Shown here one piece after another: positions 34,849 through 42,722 of a stretch of DNA of 64,000 bases. The notes beneath the pieces are model-generated. The model was not told the DNA's origin. It worked only from the letters and a program-made list of their open reading frames with translations, and did no database searches. The stretch is from positions 1-64,000 of the forward strand of contig NZ_BNJJ01000028.1 of assembly GCF_016587435.1 (NCBI RefSeq), given 5' to 3'. The position numbers were made by a program, and so were the translations under genes. The DNA comes from Dictyobacter formicarum. Its GTDB lineage: Bacteria; Chloroflexota; Ktedonobacteria; Ktedonobacterales; Ktedonobacteraceae. The first letter of the stretch is position 1, and every line of letters begins with the position of its first letter.

Positions 34849-35466
34849 TTAGCGATAAACTTTTGATGCGAGGATATAGAAAGCTCCCAGAGTAAGCGCA
34901 ATAATTATAAAGGAGAAAAAGATATTAACGCGAAGAGCCATCAAAGCCATCGCCAGGCCAATACCACCAAGAAAGAGGCCATAATAAAGGCGTCCAATGC
35001 TTCTATAAAGATAATTTATGCGGTGGACACGCTGGCGTCTCTTCACCTGCTGCAAATATTGCATAACCTCAGGCGCATAAGTATCCGAGGGATCTAACTG
35101 CTGAATTGTCTGATAGATAGGTAGAGCTTCTTCATAACGTTGTAGAGTTAGCAAGACACGCCCTTTATTTTTGTAAGAGGCCAGATCAGCAGGATCGAGC
35201 TGCACAGCCTTTTCAAGGGCAAACAGAGCTCCTTCTAAGCGTTGCAGGCGTATCAAAATAACGCCTTTGAGCCTATAAATGGAGGCTCTTTCTGGCTCTA
35301 GCTGCCTTGCTTCTTCAGCAGCCACCAACGCTTCCTGGTAACGCTCAAGCTTATACAATGCGGCCGCCTTTTCATAAAAAGTTCGCCCGCTGGCAGAACC
35401 AGCTACGATACCGCTCTCACATGCGGCTAATTTCTTCTCTAATGCCTGTGTATACGTTTCATCCAT
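34849..35466 (-). CDS. TPR protein with C-terminal membrane hairpin
   Basis: A 205-residue protein. Three tetratricopeptide repeats are visible between residues 28 and 130 (FYEKAAALYKLERYQEALVA, YRLKGVILIRLQRLEGALFA, YKNKGRVLLTLQRYEEALPI), each about 34 residues. A basic stretch QQVKRRQRVHRIN precedes two membrane helices (LYYGLFLGGIGLAMALMAL and FFSFIIIALTLGAFYILA). It is probably a membrane-anchored cytoplasmic adaptor. No partner is evident; the gene is single. Confidence 0.75.
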   Translation of the reverse strand: MDETYTQALEKKLAACESGIVAGSASGRTFYEKAAALYKLERYQEALVAAEEARQLEPERASIYRLKGVILIRLQRLEGALFALEKAVQLDPADLASYKNKGRVLLTLQRYEEALPIYQTIQQLDPSDTYAPEVMQYLQQVKRRQRVHRINYLYRSIGRLYYGLFLGGIGLAMALMALRVNIFFSFIIIALTLGAFYILASKVYR

Positions 35467-35617
35467 GATACGTTTAAAAGTCCTTTTCTTTTATATACTT
35501 TAGATTACATTCTATCGTACCTTATCTGATATGATGTATTAGATCAGCACATTTACTGGCGCCGTGATGACTGGCTTTTTGCAGGGAAGGCCCAATTTAG
35601 CCGGGCCGGTGCGCCGA

Positions 35618-36559
35618 TTAGATAAAGCGGGACAAAAACTGTTCGCTCCGGCAGGCATAAGCATCAGGGTCGACGTTGAAGGCCAGGCCATGGCCGGCCT
35701 CGGGCACCAGGAATATTTCTTTATAGCCCGGGCAGGCCGCATAGAGCTGGTGCACCATCGCGGTCGGCACAAAGGTATCCTCTTCACCGTGGATGAAAAG
35801 AATGGGGAGATCGGTCTTCTGGACCTGTTTCAGGGCAGACGCCTCTTCAAAAAAGAAGCCGGAGCGCAGCTTACAGACCAGGCTGGTCATGGTCACGAAG
35901 GGGCAGGCAGGCAGGTGGTACATACGCTTACCCTGGTAGGCCAGAATCTCGTAAGCCGAGGTATAGGCGCAATCGGCCACCACCGCCTTGACCTGCTCGG
36001 GCAGCGACTCACCGCTGGTCATCAGGACGGTCGCCCCGCCCATCGAGATACCATGCAGCACAATCTGCACGTCCTCGCCCAGCCGCTGCATCAATAGATG
36101 AATCCACTTCACATAATCCAGACGCTCATGCCAGCCAAATCCAATATAGTTTCCTTCGCTCTCGCCATGGCCGCGAGCATCGGGCATCAACACATTATAG
36201 CCAAGCTGCTCATGATACATCTGGGCAAACGGCCCCATGTTCAATTTAGCGCTGCCCGTATATCCATGGGCCAGCACCACCGTCTTCGTAGTCGGCTGAG
36301 GAGCAGGCAAATAAAAACCACGCAGCAACAAACCATCCCAGGACTTCATCTCGATACACTCAAACGGCTGCTGCTCCACCCAGGGCACATCAGCGATCGG
36401 CAAATCCGAAGTCAAAATCTGCTGTAGATCGGGATTATCAACCAGAAAAGCCTTGGGCTGGCGATAGACCGCCACGCGATAAAAATACAAACTGGAAGCC
36501 ACCAATACCAGCACTACCAGCACAACTATAACCAGAACAACGATTCCAAAGATTGACAT
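35618..36559 (-). CDS. Membrane-anchored alpha/beta hydrolase
   Basis: A 313-residue protein with an N-terminal membrane helix (IFGIVVLVIVVLVVLVLVAS) that is probably an uncleaved anchor, then a serine hydrolase domain: VLAHGYTGSAKL near 95, ARGHGESEG, nucleophile elbow GISMGGATV near 163 (G-x-S-x-G), Asp in FIHGEEDTFVP near 253 and His in EAGHGLAFN near 286. The triad is complete. The group (peptidase S9/YqkD-like hydrolases) acts on unknown esters or lipids at the membrane. AAAGGAG precedes the ATG by 11 bases. Single gene. Confidence 0.85.
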   Translation of the reverse strand: MSIFGIVVLVIVVLVVLVLVASSLYFYRVAVYRQPKAFLVDNPDLQQILTSDLPIADVPWVEQQPFECIEMKSWDGLLLRGFYLPAPQPTTKTVVLAHGYTGSAKLNMGPFAQMYHEQLGYNVLMPDARGHGESEGNYIGFGWHERLDYVKWIHLLMQRLGEDVQIVLHGISMGGATVLMTSGESLPEQVKAVVADCAYTSAYEILAYQGKRMYHLPACPFVTMTSLVCKLRSGFFFEEASALKQVQKTDLPILFIHGEEDTFVPTAMVHQLYAACPGYKEIFLVPEAGHGLAFNVDPDAYACRSEQFLSRFI

Positions 36560-36673
36560 AAATGCCGCCGCTCCTTTAATTGAGACAAGTAAAAATTTAT
36601 ATTCATTGTTTCATAGTGCAAGCCAAAAAAATAAACGCTGGCAGTAGTATAATCCATCCATTCAAGAATATTC

Positions 36674-36950
36674 AACGCAACAAGAAAAGCGGAAAACCTC
36701 ATAGGTTCGGAGCTTGCCTCCGATTTGCCCCACCGTTTGTGGGGGCCCTGTATCCTCGCCGCTTGGTCCCTCGTGACATCACACCTTCCTCCACGCGGTG
36801 CCCAAAAGCGACCTTCACTTTTGGGCACCGCGTGGAGGAAGGTGGTGGGCAAGAAAGGAGTTCCGTCATAGGGATCCGGGGCCCCACAAACGGTGGGGCA
36901 AATCGGAGGCAAGCTCCGAACCTATGAGGTTTTCCGCTTTTCTTGTTCGT
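36674..36950. repeat. REPIN-like element with about 75-bp inverted ends
   Basis: The left arm begins CAACAAGAAAAGCGGAAAAC, runs through a REP at 36701-36725 (stem TCGGAG/CTCCGA) and GCCCCACCGTTTGTGGGG; the right arm is its inverted copy with the REP at 36901-36925 and GTTTTCCGCTTTTCTTGTT. The interior contains CCACGCGGTGCCCAAAAG next to its own inverted copy CTTTTGGGCACCGCGTGG. This is the best preserved element of the family. The gap 36560-37137 has nothing else apart from the relic at 37039. Confidence 0.8.
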
Positions 36951-37038
36951 TTCGATGGCTTGCTTTATAATATGTCCATGTTTATTGCTCTGCTAATTTT
37001 TTGTAGCGTTAAGAACTATTTATATAAGGAAACAATCA

Positions 37039-37131
37039 GGTAGAACCTGGGGCGAACGCAGCTATCGCGACCTCTCGGCGCGCATTCTGTCCTGGTTTGA
37101 TCAACATCTCAATACTTATGCAAGGAAATAA
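37039..37131 (+). pseudogene. C-terminal relic of an alpha/beta-hydrolase-type gene
   Basis: Thirty codons read GRTWGERSYRDLSARILSWF then DQHLNTYARK and a stop. The pattern looks like the final helix (ERSYRDLSxRILxWFDxxL) of a prolyl-oligopeptidase/esterase-type hydrolase. There is no upstream part: the frame runs into the REPIN element about 90 bases away, suggesting that the rest was deleted. Its stop is 6 bases before the next gene. Confidence 0.4.
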
Positions 37132-37137
37132 AATAGC

Positions 37138-38067
37138 ATGGATAGACAAAGTGCAGACATGATACTCAGGCAGGCAGGTTTTACGCCGGAGTTTGTGGCC
37201 GCGGGCATGGAAGGTTTCGTGTTTGCGGTCGGCAATGACATGCTGGCTAAAGTGTGGCTGCACAAAACTGAGGCAGAGGTGCAGCTATTAGCCACGTTTT
37301 ATGCCCAATTGCGTGAGCAGCTGCTGCCGTTTGCGACCCCACTGATACACAACGTTTTCAGCACATCTCAGGGTTATATCATCAGCATCGAAGAGCGACT
37401 GGCCGGAGTGCCGCTCAAGGGCATGCTTGAACGCGATCCTGACAACATCAGATTACGCCAGCAGGGCATGGCCGCAACGGTCGGCGTGGTAACCGCGCTC
37501 GCATCCGTCGAAGACCTACCAGCCGCCCGAGAGCTTGCCCTGATGGGTGAGCCCTCCTCATGGGATTATCATGCTAGCTGGGGCGCGATCCTGGGGGAGC
37601 TGGTAGAGAAGCGGGCCAGGCGCTATCAAACGATCCTTGAACGGGCCGTCTACAACTTCGAGTCTAAATTGACCACTGTGATAGCCGAACTCAACACCCT
37701 GCATATTCCCCGTACAGGCATCATCCATGGCGACATCTGTCCTGAGAACATACTGATCGATCCAGCCAGCATGGCTCCGATTGGACTGCTCGATTTTGGC
37801 TTCCTGACCACAGCGGGCGACCCCTGCTTCGACGCCGTCCTTGCCACATTATTCTTCGACATGTATTCGCCACACGCTCACGAGGCCCGGCAAGAGCTGC
37901 GCACCATGCTTGCCAACGCCAGCGATCCGGGTCCGCGCATCAACCAGCTCTATCCGCTCTACGCGGCCGCCTACGCCCTGGCCGGCAGCAACGCCTACTC
38001 CGAGGATGGTCAGGACGGCCATTTCCAATGGTGTATTGACATATTGAATCAGGTACTTCACGCCTAA
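37138..38067 (+). CDS. APH-type phosphotransferase
   Basis: A 309-residue kinase-like protein with full catalytic set: IIHGDICPENILID near residue 198 (His, Asp, Asn) and LLDFGFLTTAGDPCFD near 219 (metal Asp in DFG-like position). The N-lobe shows GFVFAVGNDMLAKVWL with the nucleotide-binding Lys. It phosphorylates an unknown small molecule. AAGGAAA lies 10 bases upstream of the ATG. Single gene, 300 bases before the P450 operon. Confidence 0.8.
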   Translation: MDRQSADMILRQAGFTPEFVAAGMEGFVFAVGNDMLAKVWLHKTEAEVQLLATFYAQLREQLLPFATPLIHNVFSTSQGYIISIEERLAGVPLKGMLERDPDNIRLRQQGMAATVGVVTALASVEDLPAARELALMGEPSSWDYHASWGAILGELVEKRARRYQTILERAVYNFESKLTTVIAELNTLHIPRTGIIHGDICPENILIDPASMAPIGLLDFGFLTTAGDPCFDAVLATLFFDMYSPHAHEARQELRTMLANASDPGPRINQLYPLYAAAYALAGSNAYSEDGQDGHFQWCIDILNQVLHA

Positions 38068-38380
38068 AACACGAAGATACCCCTGAGGCTGTCATTGAAC
38101 AACCAAATTGAAATGGTATATTTACCTTCATGCATTTGAGATGATAGCAATATGTTCATCGAGACGATAAATAGAGGCTGATTGCTGTATACCGTCTTGC
38201 ATCACCACGCGTCATTCTAGTAGAGAGAACTTCACTGTCGAGACAATATTGGGACCGATATTCCTTCAATTGTACATAACTGCTGACAAGCGAGTTTGAA
38301 TGAAGGCCAGTTCAACTTGCGCGTGTGTACATTCACAGTACAACGTTGGGAAATGCTGGAGACATGAAAGGAGCGTTCAC

Positions 38381-38623
38381 ATGAGAATTGTGGTTGATTT
38401 GACACGATGTCAGAGCTATGGACAGTGTGTGTTTCTGGCGCCAAAAGCCTTCCGCTTTCATGGCGAAGAAGCCCTCGAATATGACTATACCCCCGATGAC
38501 CAGATGCGTGAACAGGTCAGATGGGCCGCGGCGGCGTGCCCAGTCCAGGCCATTATGCTGGATTACCTCGATGAGCAACCTGAGACGGTTTCTCAACCAA
38601 AGGATGTTGGAGGCAAGGTATGA
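38381..38623 (+). CDS. P450-associated [3Fe-4S] ferredoxin
   Basis: An 80-residue ferredoxin. The cluster ligands are Cys11 and Cys17 in DLTRCQSYGQCVFLAP and a Cys in AAACPVQAI near 57: three cysteines with the middle position of the usual four-Cys motif filled by a non-Cys residue, as in the [3Fe-4S] ferredoxins that serve actinobacterial and Chloroflexota cytochromes P450. It passes single electrons from the reductase encoded next to the P450 encoded after it. AAAGGAG precedes the ATG; the stop overlaps the next start (ATGA). Confidence 0.9.
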   Translation: MRIVVDLTRCQSYGQCVFLAPKAFRFHGEEALEYDYTPDDQMREQVRWAAAACPVQAIMLDYLDEQPETVSQPKDVGGKV

Positions 38624-40134
38624 TGAGCAGCCCTCCCCCCTTATGGAACGGTGCCACCAATGGTCACGTGGTGATCGTTGGTGCCTCTCTGGCCGGTTTG
38701 CGCGCGGCGGAGACCCTGCGTGCAGAAGGCTTTACGGGGCATCTGACCTTGATCGGCGATGAACCCTACGAACCCTATGATCGCCCGCCCTTGTCCAAAA
38801 CGGTCCAGGAGGGATGGATCTCGGAGGAGCATACCACCTTGCCCCGGCGACGAGATATCGCGGCAGAATGGCTGATGGGTGCCCCAGCGACAGCGCTCGA
38901 TCTGTCCAACCGGCAGGTGCAACTTGCCGATGGGCCCCGGGTCCCCTTTGATCGCCTATTGATCACCACCGGCACCCGGGCGCGTCCCTGGCCGGACAAA
39001 GAGCAAGCCGCCCTCGACGGAGTGTTCACGCTCCGCACCCGTGACGACGCCGCCCAGCTTTATGCTCATCTGGCGGCGAGACCCAAACGGGTGCTGGTCA
39101 TTGGTGCTGGCTTCACCGGCTCTGAGGTGGCTTCTGTCTGCCGCGAACTCGGCCTGCAAGTCACCGTCACTGAGCGCAGCGCGACGCCGCTGGCTGGTGC
39201 CCTTGGCCAGGCAGCCGGGACCTTTGCCGCAAATTTACAGCGCCGGCACGGGGTGGATCTGCGCTGCAACACCACGGTTCTGGCCCTGGAAGGAGATGCC
39301 CAGAAGAGGCTCCGCCGCGCTCGGCTCTCCGATGGAGACGAACTAGACGTAGAAGTGGCCGTGGTGGCCCTGGGTTCCCTGCGCAATACAGAGTGGTTAC
39401 GGGGCGCCGGGCTGGCCGCCGACGGGCGTGGCGTGGTGTGCGACGCCGCTTGTCGTGCCTTCGATGCCGATGGGGTGGTCACCGATGACATTTTCGTCGC
39501 AGGGGATATCGCACGCTGGCCTCATTCCCTCTATGAGGGCGAGCTCCTGGTGGTCGAGCACTGGAGCAACGCCGTCACCCAGGCAGAGACCGCAGCTCAT
39601 AACATGCTGGCCAATGCAGCGACGCGACGCGCGCATAAGCATCTGCCCTCCTTCTGGTCTAACCAGTTCGGGGTCAATATCAAAGCGATTGGTTTGCCCA
39701 CCTTTGCTGATACGATCGTTCTCACGCAGGGATCAATCGAGGAGCGTCGCCTGGTCGCCGCTTACGGGCGAGATGGCCGCATCGTCGCGGCGGTTGCTGT
39801 CAACGCGCCCAGGTCCTTACCAGCCTATCAAGCGCTGATCGAGGCTCGTGCGTCGTTCCCGCCAGAGTTGCACGCCTCCGACGGGCCAGCCGAGCTGCAT
39901 CCCTTACCGGCAGGCTTCCCGAAACGCGGGCAGCCCACTCACGATCCGGGTGCAGCAATCACGGGAGCTGGCCCGAGCACGCCGGAACAGCGGGTTGGGG
40001 AAGAGGTGCTCAAGCTCTTGGATCCACGTGTCCCGCTTGGTGCGCCACCCCTCATAACGCAGCACGCGAATGAGATCGGCGTGGAGAAGAGATCCCTGGT
40101 GCAAGAAGTACAAACAGGAGGAACGCGCTCATGA
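38620..40134 (+). CDS. FAD-dependent ferredoxin reductase
   Basis: A 504-residue pyridine-nucleotide disulfide-type reductase. FAD-binding GASLAGLRAAETLR near residue 20, DEPYEPYDRPPLSK near 47, NAD(P)-binding VIGAGFTGSEVASVCRELG near 160, FVAGDIARWP near 293 (second FAD motif) and a reductase C-terminal domain (FWSNQFGVNIKAIGLP). An extra tail of about 90 residues, Pro/Gly-rich and ending in PLITQHANEIGVEKRSLVQE, exceeds the usual length of about 410. It reduces the adjacent ferredoxin with NAD(P)H. It overlaps its neighbours on both sides by 4 bases. Confidence 0.9.
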   Translation: MMSSPPPLWNGATNGHVVIVGASLAGLRAAETLRAEGFTGHLTLIGDEPYEPYDRPPLSKTVQEGWISEEHTTLPRRRDIAAEWLMGAPATALDLSNRQVQLADGPRVPFDRLLITTGTRARPWPDKEQAALDGVFTLRTRDDAAQLYAHLAARPKRVLVIGAGFTGSEVASVCRELGLQVTVTERSATPLAGALGQAAGTFAANLQRRHGVDLRCNTTVLALEGDAQKRLRRARLSDGDELDVEVAVVALGSLRNTEWLRGAGLAADGRGVVCDAACRAFDADGVVTDDIFVAGDIARWPHSLYEGELLVVEHWSNAVTQAETAAHNMLANAATRRAHKHLPSFWSNQFGVNIKAIGLPTFADTIVLTQGSIEERRLVAAYGRDGRIVAAVAVNAPRSLPAYQALIEARASFPPELHASDGPAELHPLPAGFPKRGQPTHDPGAAITGAGPSTPEQRVGEEVLKLLDPRVPLGAPPLITQHANEIGVEKRSLVQEVQTGGTRS

Positions 40135-41357
40135 CTCAGACAGTTATTATTCCTCCAGAGAAACTGTTTGCCCAGGTGCTCGACCCGGCCAGCCGGGCCA
40201 ATCCTTATCCACTCTATACCCGCCTGCGCGAGACGCCTATCTCGGTGCAAGAGGATGGGACCTATGTCGTCAGCACGTACCGGGAGATCAGCTTGCTGCT
40301 CCACGATCCGCGCATCAGTTCCGACGAGCGCAAGAGCGCGCACCCGGCTAGAGCCCTGGCTGCTCCGTCAGAAGCAACCACGCCGTCACTCATCTTTACC
40401 GATCCTCCTGAGCATACCCGGCTCCGCCGCCTGGTCATGCACCAGTTTACCCCGCAACGGATCGGGGGCATGCGAGAGGACATCGAACAGGTGGTCAATA
40501 CCTTGCTCGATGCCAGGAAGCAACAGAACCAGCTTGATGTGGTTCAGGATTTTGCGTATCCGTTGCCGGTTATGATCATCTGCCGGTTGCTCGGGGTGCC
40601 ACCTGAGGACGAACCGCGCTTTCGTGTCTGGTCCTCGGACCTGGTGCGCACGCTTGACCCGACAGAAAGTTTGAGTGAGGCGGAAGTGCAGCAGGCAGCG
40701 CAAAGCAGAATCCAGATGCGTGAATACATGAAACAGCTCAGTGAGACACGCCGCGCGCACCCCCAGGATGATTTGTTCTCTGGCCTGGTGGTTGGAGATG
40801 ACCCGGATGGCCGCTTGTCTGAGCCGGATCTGCTGGCCACTATGCAATTGCTGTTAATTGCCGGCCATGAGACGACCGTCAACCTGATCACGAACAGCAT
40901 GCTGACGCTGCTGCGTCATCCCGAAGTGTTCGATCGCCTGCGGCGCAACCCGGCACTGGCGATCCCGACGGTGGAAGAGGTGCTGCGCTACGATCCGCCG
41001 GTGCAGTTTCGCACACGCACGACTCTTACCGATGTGCCGATCGCTGGTGTGACCATCCCGCAAGGAGCTTCAGTCGTCCTATTGCTTGCGGCGGGTAGCC
41101 GCGACCCTGCTCGCTTTGTCGATCCCGATCGTTTTTGGCCTGAGCGCGATGACAATGAGCATCTTGGCTTTGGCGGCAGCGACCACTATTGTATTGGCGC
41201 GCCGCTTGCTCGGCTCGAAGCGGTGACGGCTTTGAAGGCACTCGCGCGCCGTCTCGAGGCTCCACGACTGGTCACCGACCTGCCCCCCTATCGAAAGAAT
41301 GCTGCCCTTCGTGGCCCGGAACACTTGCAGATCGCCTTCGATCATCTCAGCGACTAA
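40131..41357 (+). CDS. Cytochrome P450
   Basis: A 408-residue bacterial class I P450. I-helix AGHETT near 244 (oxygen activation), K-helix ExxR in EEVLRYDPP near 283, and heme loop FGGSDHYCIGAPLARLE with the thiolate Cys at 354; Ser replaces the common Gly at the fourth position. The B-C region and substrate cannot be inferred, though length and sequence resemble CYP105/107-like hydroxylases. AGGAGG is well spaced before the ATG, which overlaps the reductase stop. Together with the two upstream genes this is a self-contained monooxygenase system; a strong hairpin ends the operon. Confidence 0.95.
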   Translation: MTQTVIIPPEKLFAQVLDPASRANPYPLYTRLRETPISVQEDGTYVVSTYREISLLLHDPRISSDERKSAHPARALAAPSEATTPSLIFTDPPEHTRLRRLVMHQFTPQRIGGMREDIEQVVNTLLDARKQQNQLDVVQDFAYPLPVMIICRLLGVPPEDEPRFRVWSSDLVRTLDPTESLSEAEVQQAAQSRIQMREYMKQLSETRRAHPQDDLFSGLVVGDDPDGRLSEPDLLATMQLLLIAGHETTVNLITNSMLTLLRHPEVFDRLRRNPALAIPTVEEVLRYDPPVQFRTRTTLTDVPIAGVTIPQGASVVLLLAAGSRDPARFVDPDRFWPERDDNEHLGFGGSDHYCIGAPLARLEAVTALKALARRLEAPRLVTDLPPYRKNAALRGPEHLQIAFDHLSD

Positions 41358-41358
41358 G

Positions 41359-41395
41359 AGAGATCTCGCAATGCTGCGAGCATTGCGAGATCTCT
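41359..41395 (+). terminator. Perfect 17-bp hairpin ending the P450 operon
   Basis: AGAGATCTCGCAATGCT (41359-41375), loop GCG, perfect complement at 41379-41395. It starts one base after the P450 stop codon. There is no T run after it, so it may stabilise the 3' end or need a cofactor to terminate. Confidence 0.65.
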
Positions 41396-41461
41396 CCTCT
41401 ACCAGGCAGTCAAGCAATAGCCAACGTTCGTTAGAGAATGAAAAAAATATGCATGTATGCG

Positions 41462-42079
41462 TTAATCATTTTTGATAACAAGATCAAAAGATGAGCGCGG
41501 ACGAAGATGGGTGAAATAGTAATCTTCGGCGACATCCCATAACTGATGCCACCGATCCATGAAAGCCTGACCTTCTCGGGCAAGCAGGCGCTGGCGGCGC
41601 GTTGCATCGTCTACCTCGACCAGTATGGCCAGGTCAACCAGGTCGGCAAACTCGGGCCGCGCGGAGTATGCGCCATCCAGGAGAATCACCGGCGCCGGTT
41701 CGAGCCTGACGATCTCGTCTTTCCAGCCGATCCAGCCAACTCCGGGCTCGAAATCAAGCGGATGCCAATATGCTGGCTGGTTGGCAAGCAACGGCTCCAG
41801 CACCTGGGCGCGCATCCGTTGCCAGTCAATCACCCTGTCTACCTTCTCCCTGGCGCTGCACCCATACCAGGCATCGTCGTTGCCTCCGGCAAAGAAGTCG
41901 TCGCCCACCACGATAACGCTCTCGACGCGATCGGCGATCGCCTGCGCGATTGTTGATTTACCGGTGCCGCTACGACCATCGAGCGCCACCAGCAGCGGCT
42001 CCTTGCTCTGCAGCAGCCTGCTGATCTCAGAAATAATTGTGTCCAATTCGCTTTTTAGATTACTATTACTATTGTGCAT
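41462..42079 (-). CDS. Uridine kinase-like P-loop protein
   Basis: A 205-residue nucleoside-kinase-type P-loop protein: Walker A ALDGRSGTGKSTIAQ near residue 35, VVGDDFFAGG near 58 (uridine kinase-like DDFY position), DWQRMRAQVLEPL, VILLDGAYSARPE near 127 (Walker B-like) and a lid with RRQRLLAREG near 160. Related proteins phosphorylate uridine, pantothenate or similar compounds, but in this subgroup the substrate is undetermined. Convergent with the P450 operon. Confidence 0.8.
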   Translation of the reverse strand: MHNSNSNLKSELDTIISEISRLLQSKEPLLVALDGRSGTGKSTIAQAIADRVESVIVVGDDFFAGGNDDAWYGCSAREKVDRVIDWQRMRAQVLEPLLANQPAYWHPLDFEPGVGWIGWKDEIVRLEPAPVILLDGAYSARPEFADLVDLAILVEVDDATRRQRLLAREGQAFMDRWHQLWDVAEDYYFTHLRPRSSFDLVIKND

Positions 42080-42444
42080 GTGTCAGATAGAGCCTTACAA
42101 AATATGTGTAAATAACGTCTCAATAGCAGAGAAAGCGACCTGGGAGGCTATGCCCTGGCCCACGCCTCGGCAACCTTGAGCATCTAGAGGCCAGCCCGCT
42201 CCTGCCCCGCCTGTATAAGAAAAAGTCCAGTGGACATAGACTGAAGGAATCCCCATTGCCAGATGGCTTGGGAGTCAATTGTACAGTATCACACCCGCAA
42301 TCACAAGTTTTTATGTTAGCATCCAATAATATGTTCCACAGAGCACCCAAAACATCACGCATTTTTAACCGAATTTATCGAGAACCACCACTCTTTATAG
42401 AATGCACCAGATGGGTTTGCGCACCTGCCATGCTCAGGATATCC

Positions 42445-42500
42445 TTTTATTGTTAGTGCATCAGGCGCGTGAATACGCGCCTGATGCACTAACAATAAAA
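42445..42500. terminator. Perfect 26-bp hairpin between divergent genes (no gene ends here)
   Basis: TTTTATTGTTAGTGCATCAG... (42445-42470) is the exact complement of 42475-42500 with only GAAT as loop. The ends carry T and A runs, so it would act as a two-way terminator, yet the genes on both sides start outward. The 42080-42722 gap contains no gene I can support. It could mark the end of a small RNA or of a deleted gene. Confidence 0.6.
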
Positions 42501-42722
42501 AAGAGATTGGGGACGCCTGCGTTCCCCAGGCCCAGGGGGCGCTCAGAGGAACCAGGAAAACGAAAAGATAATTCTGTATAGCTCTAATACCTTCTGATGC
42601 GATACAATTCTTTTATAGAGAGGTCACTCTTATTTATATTCTGGTTTTTGCTTCTTAATGAGATCTATTTGGATATGTTATACTCAAGGTTACTTCAACA
42701 TCGATAGAGAAGAGGGAAAAAA

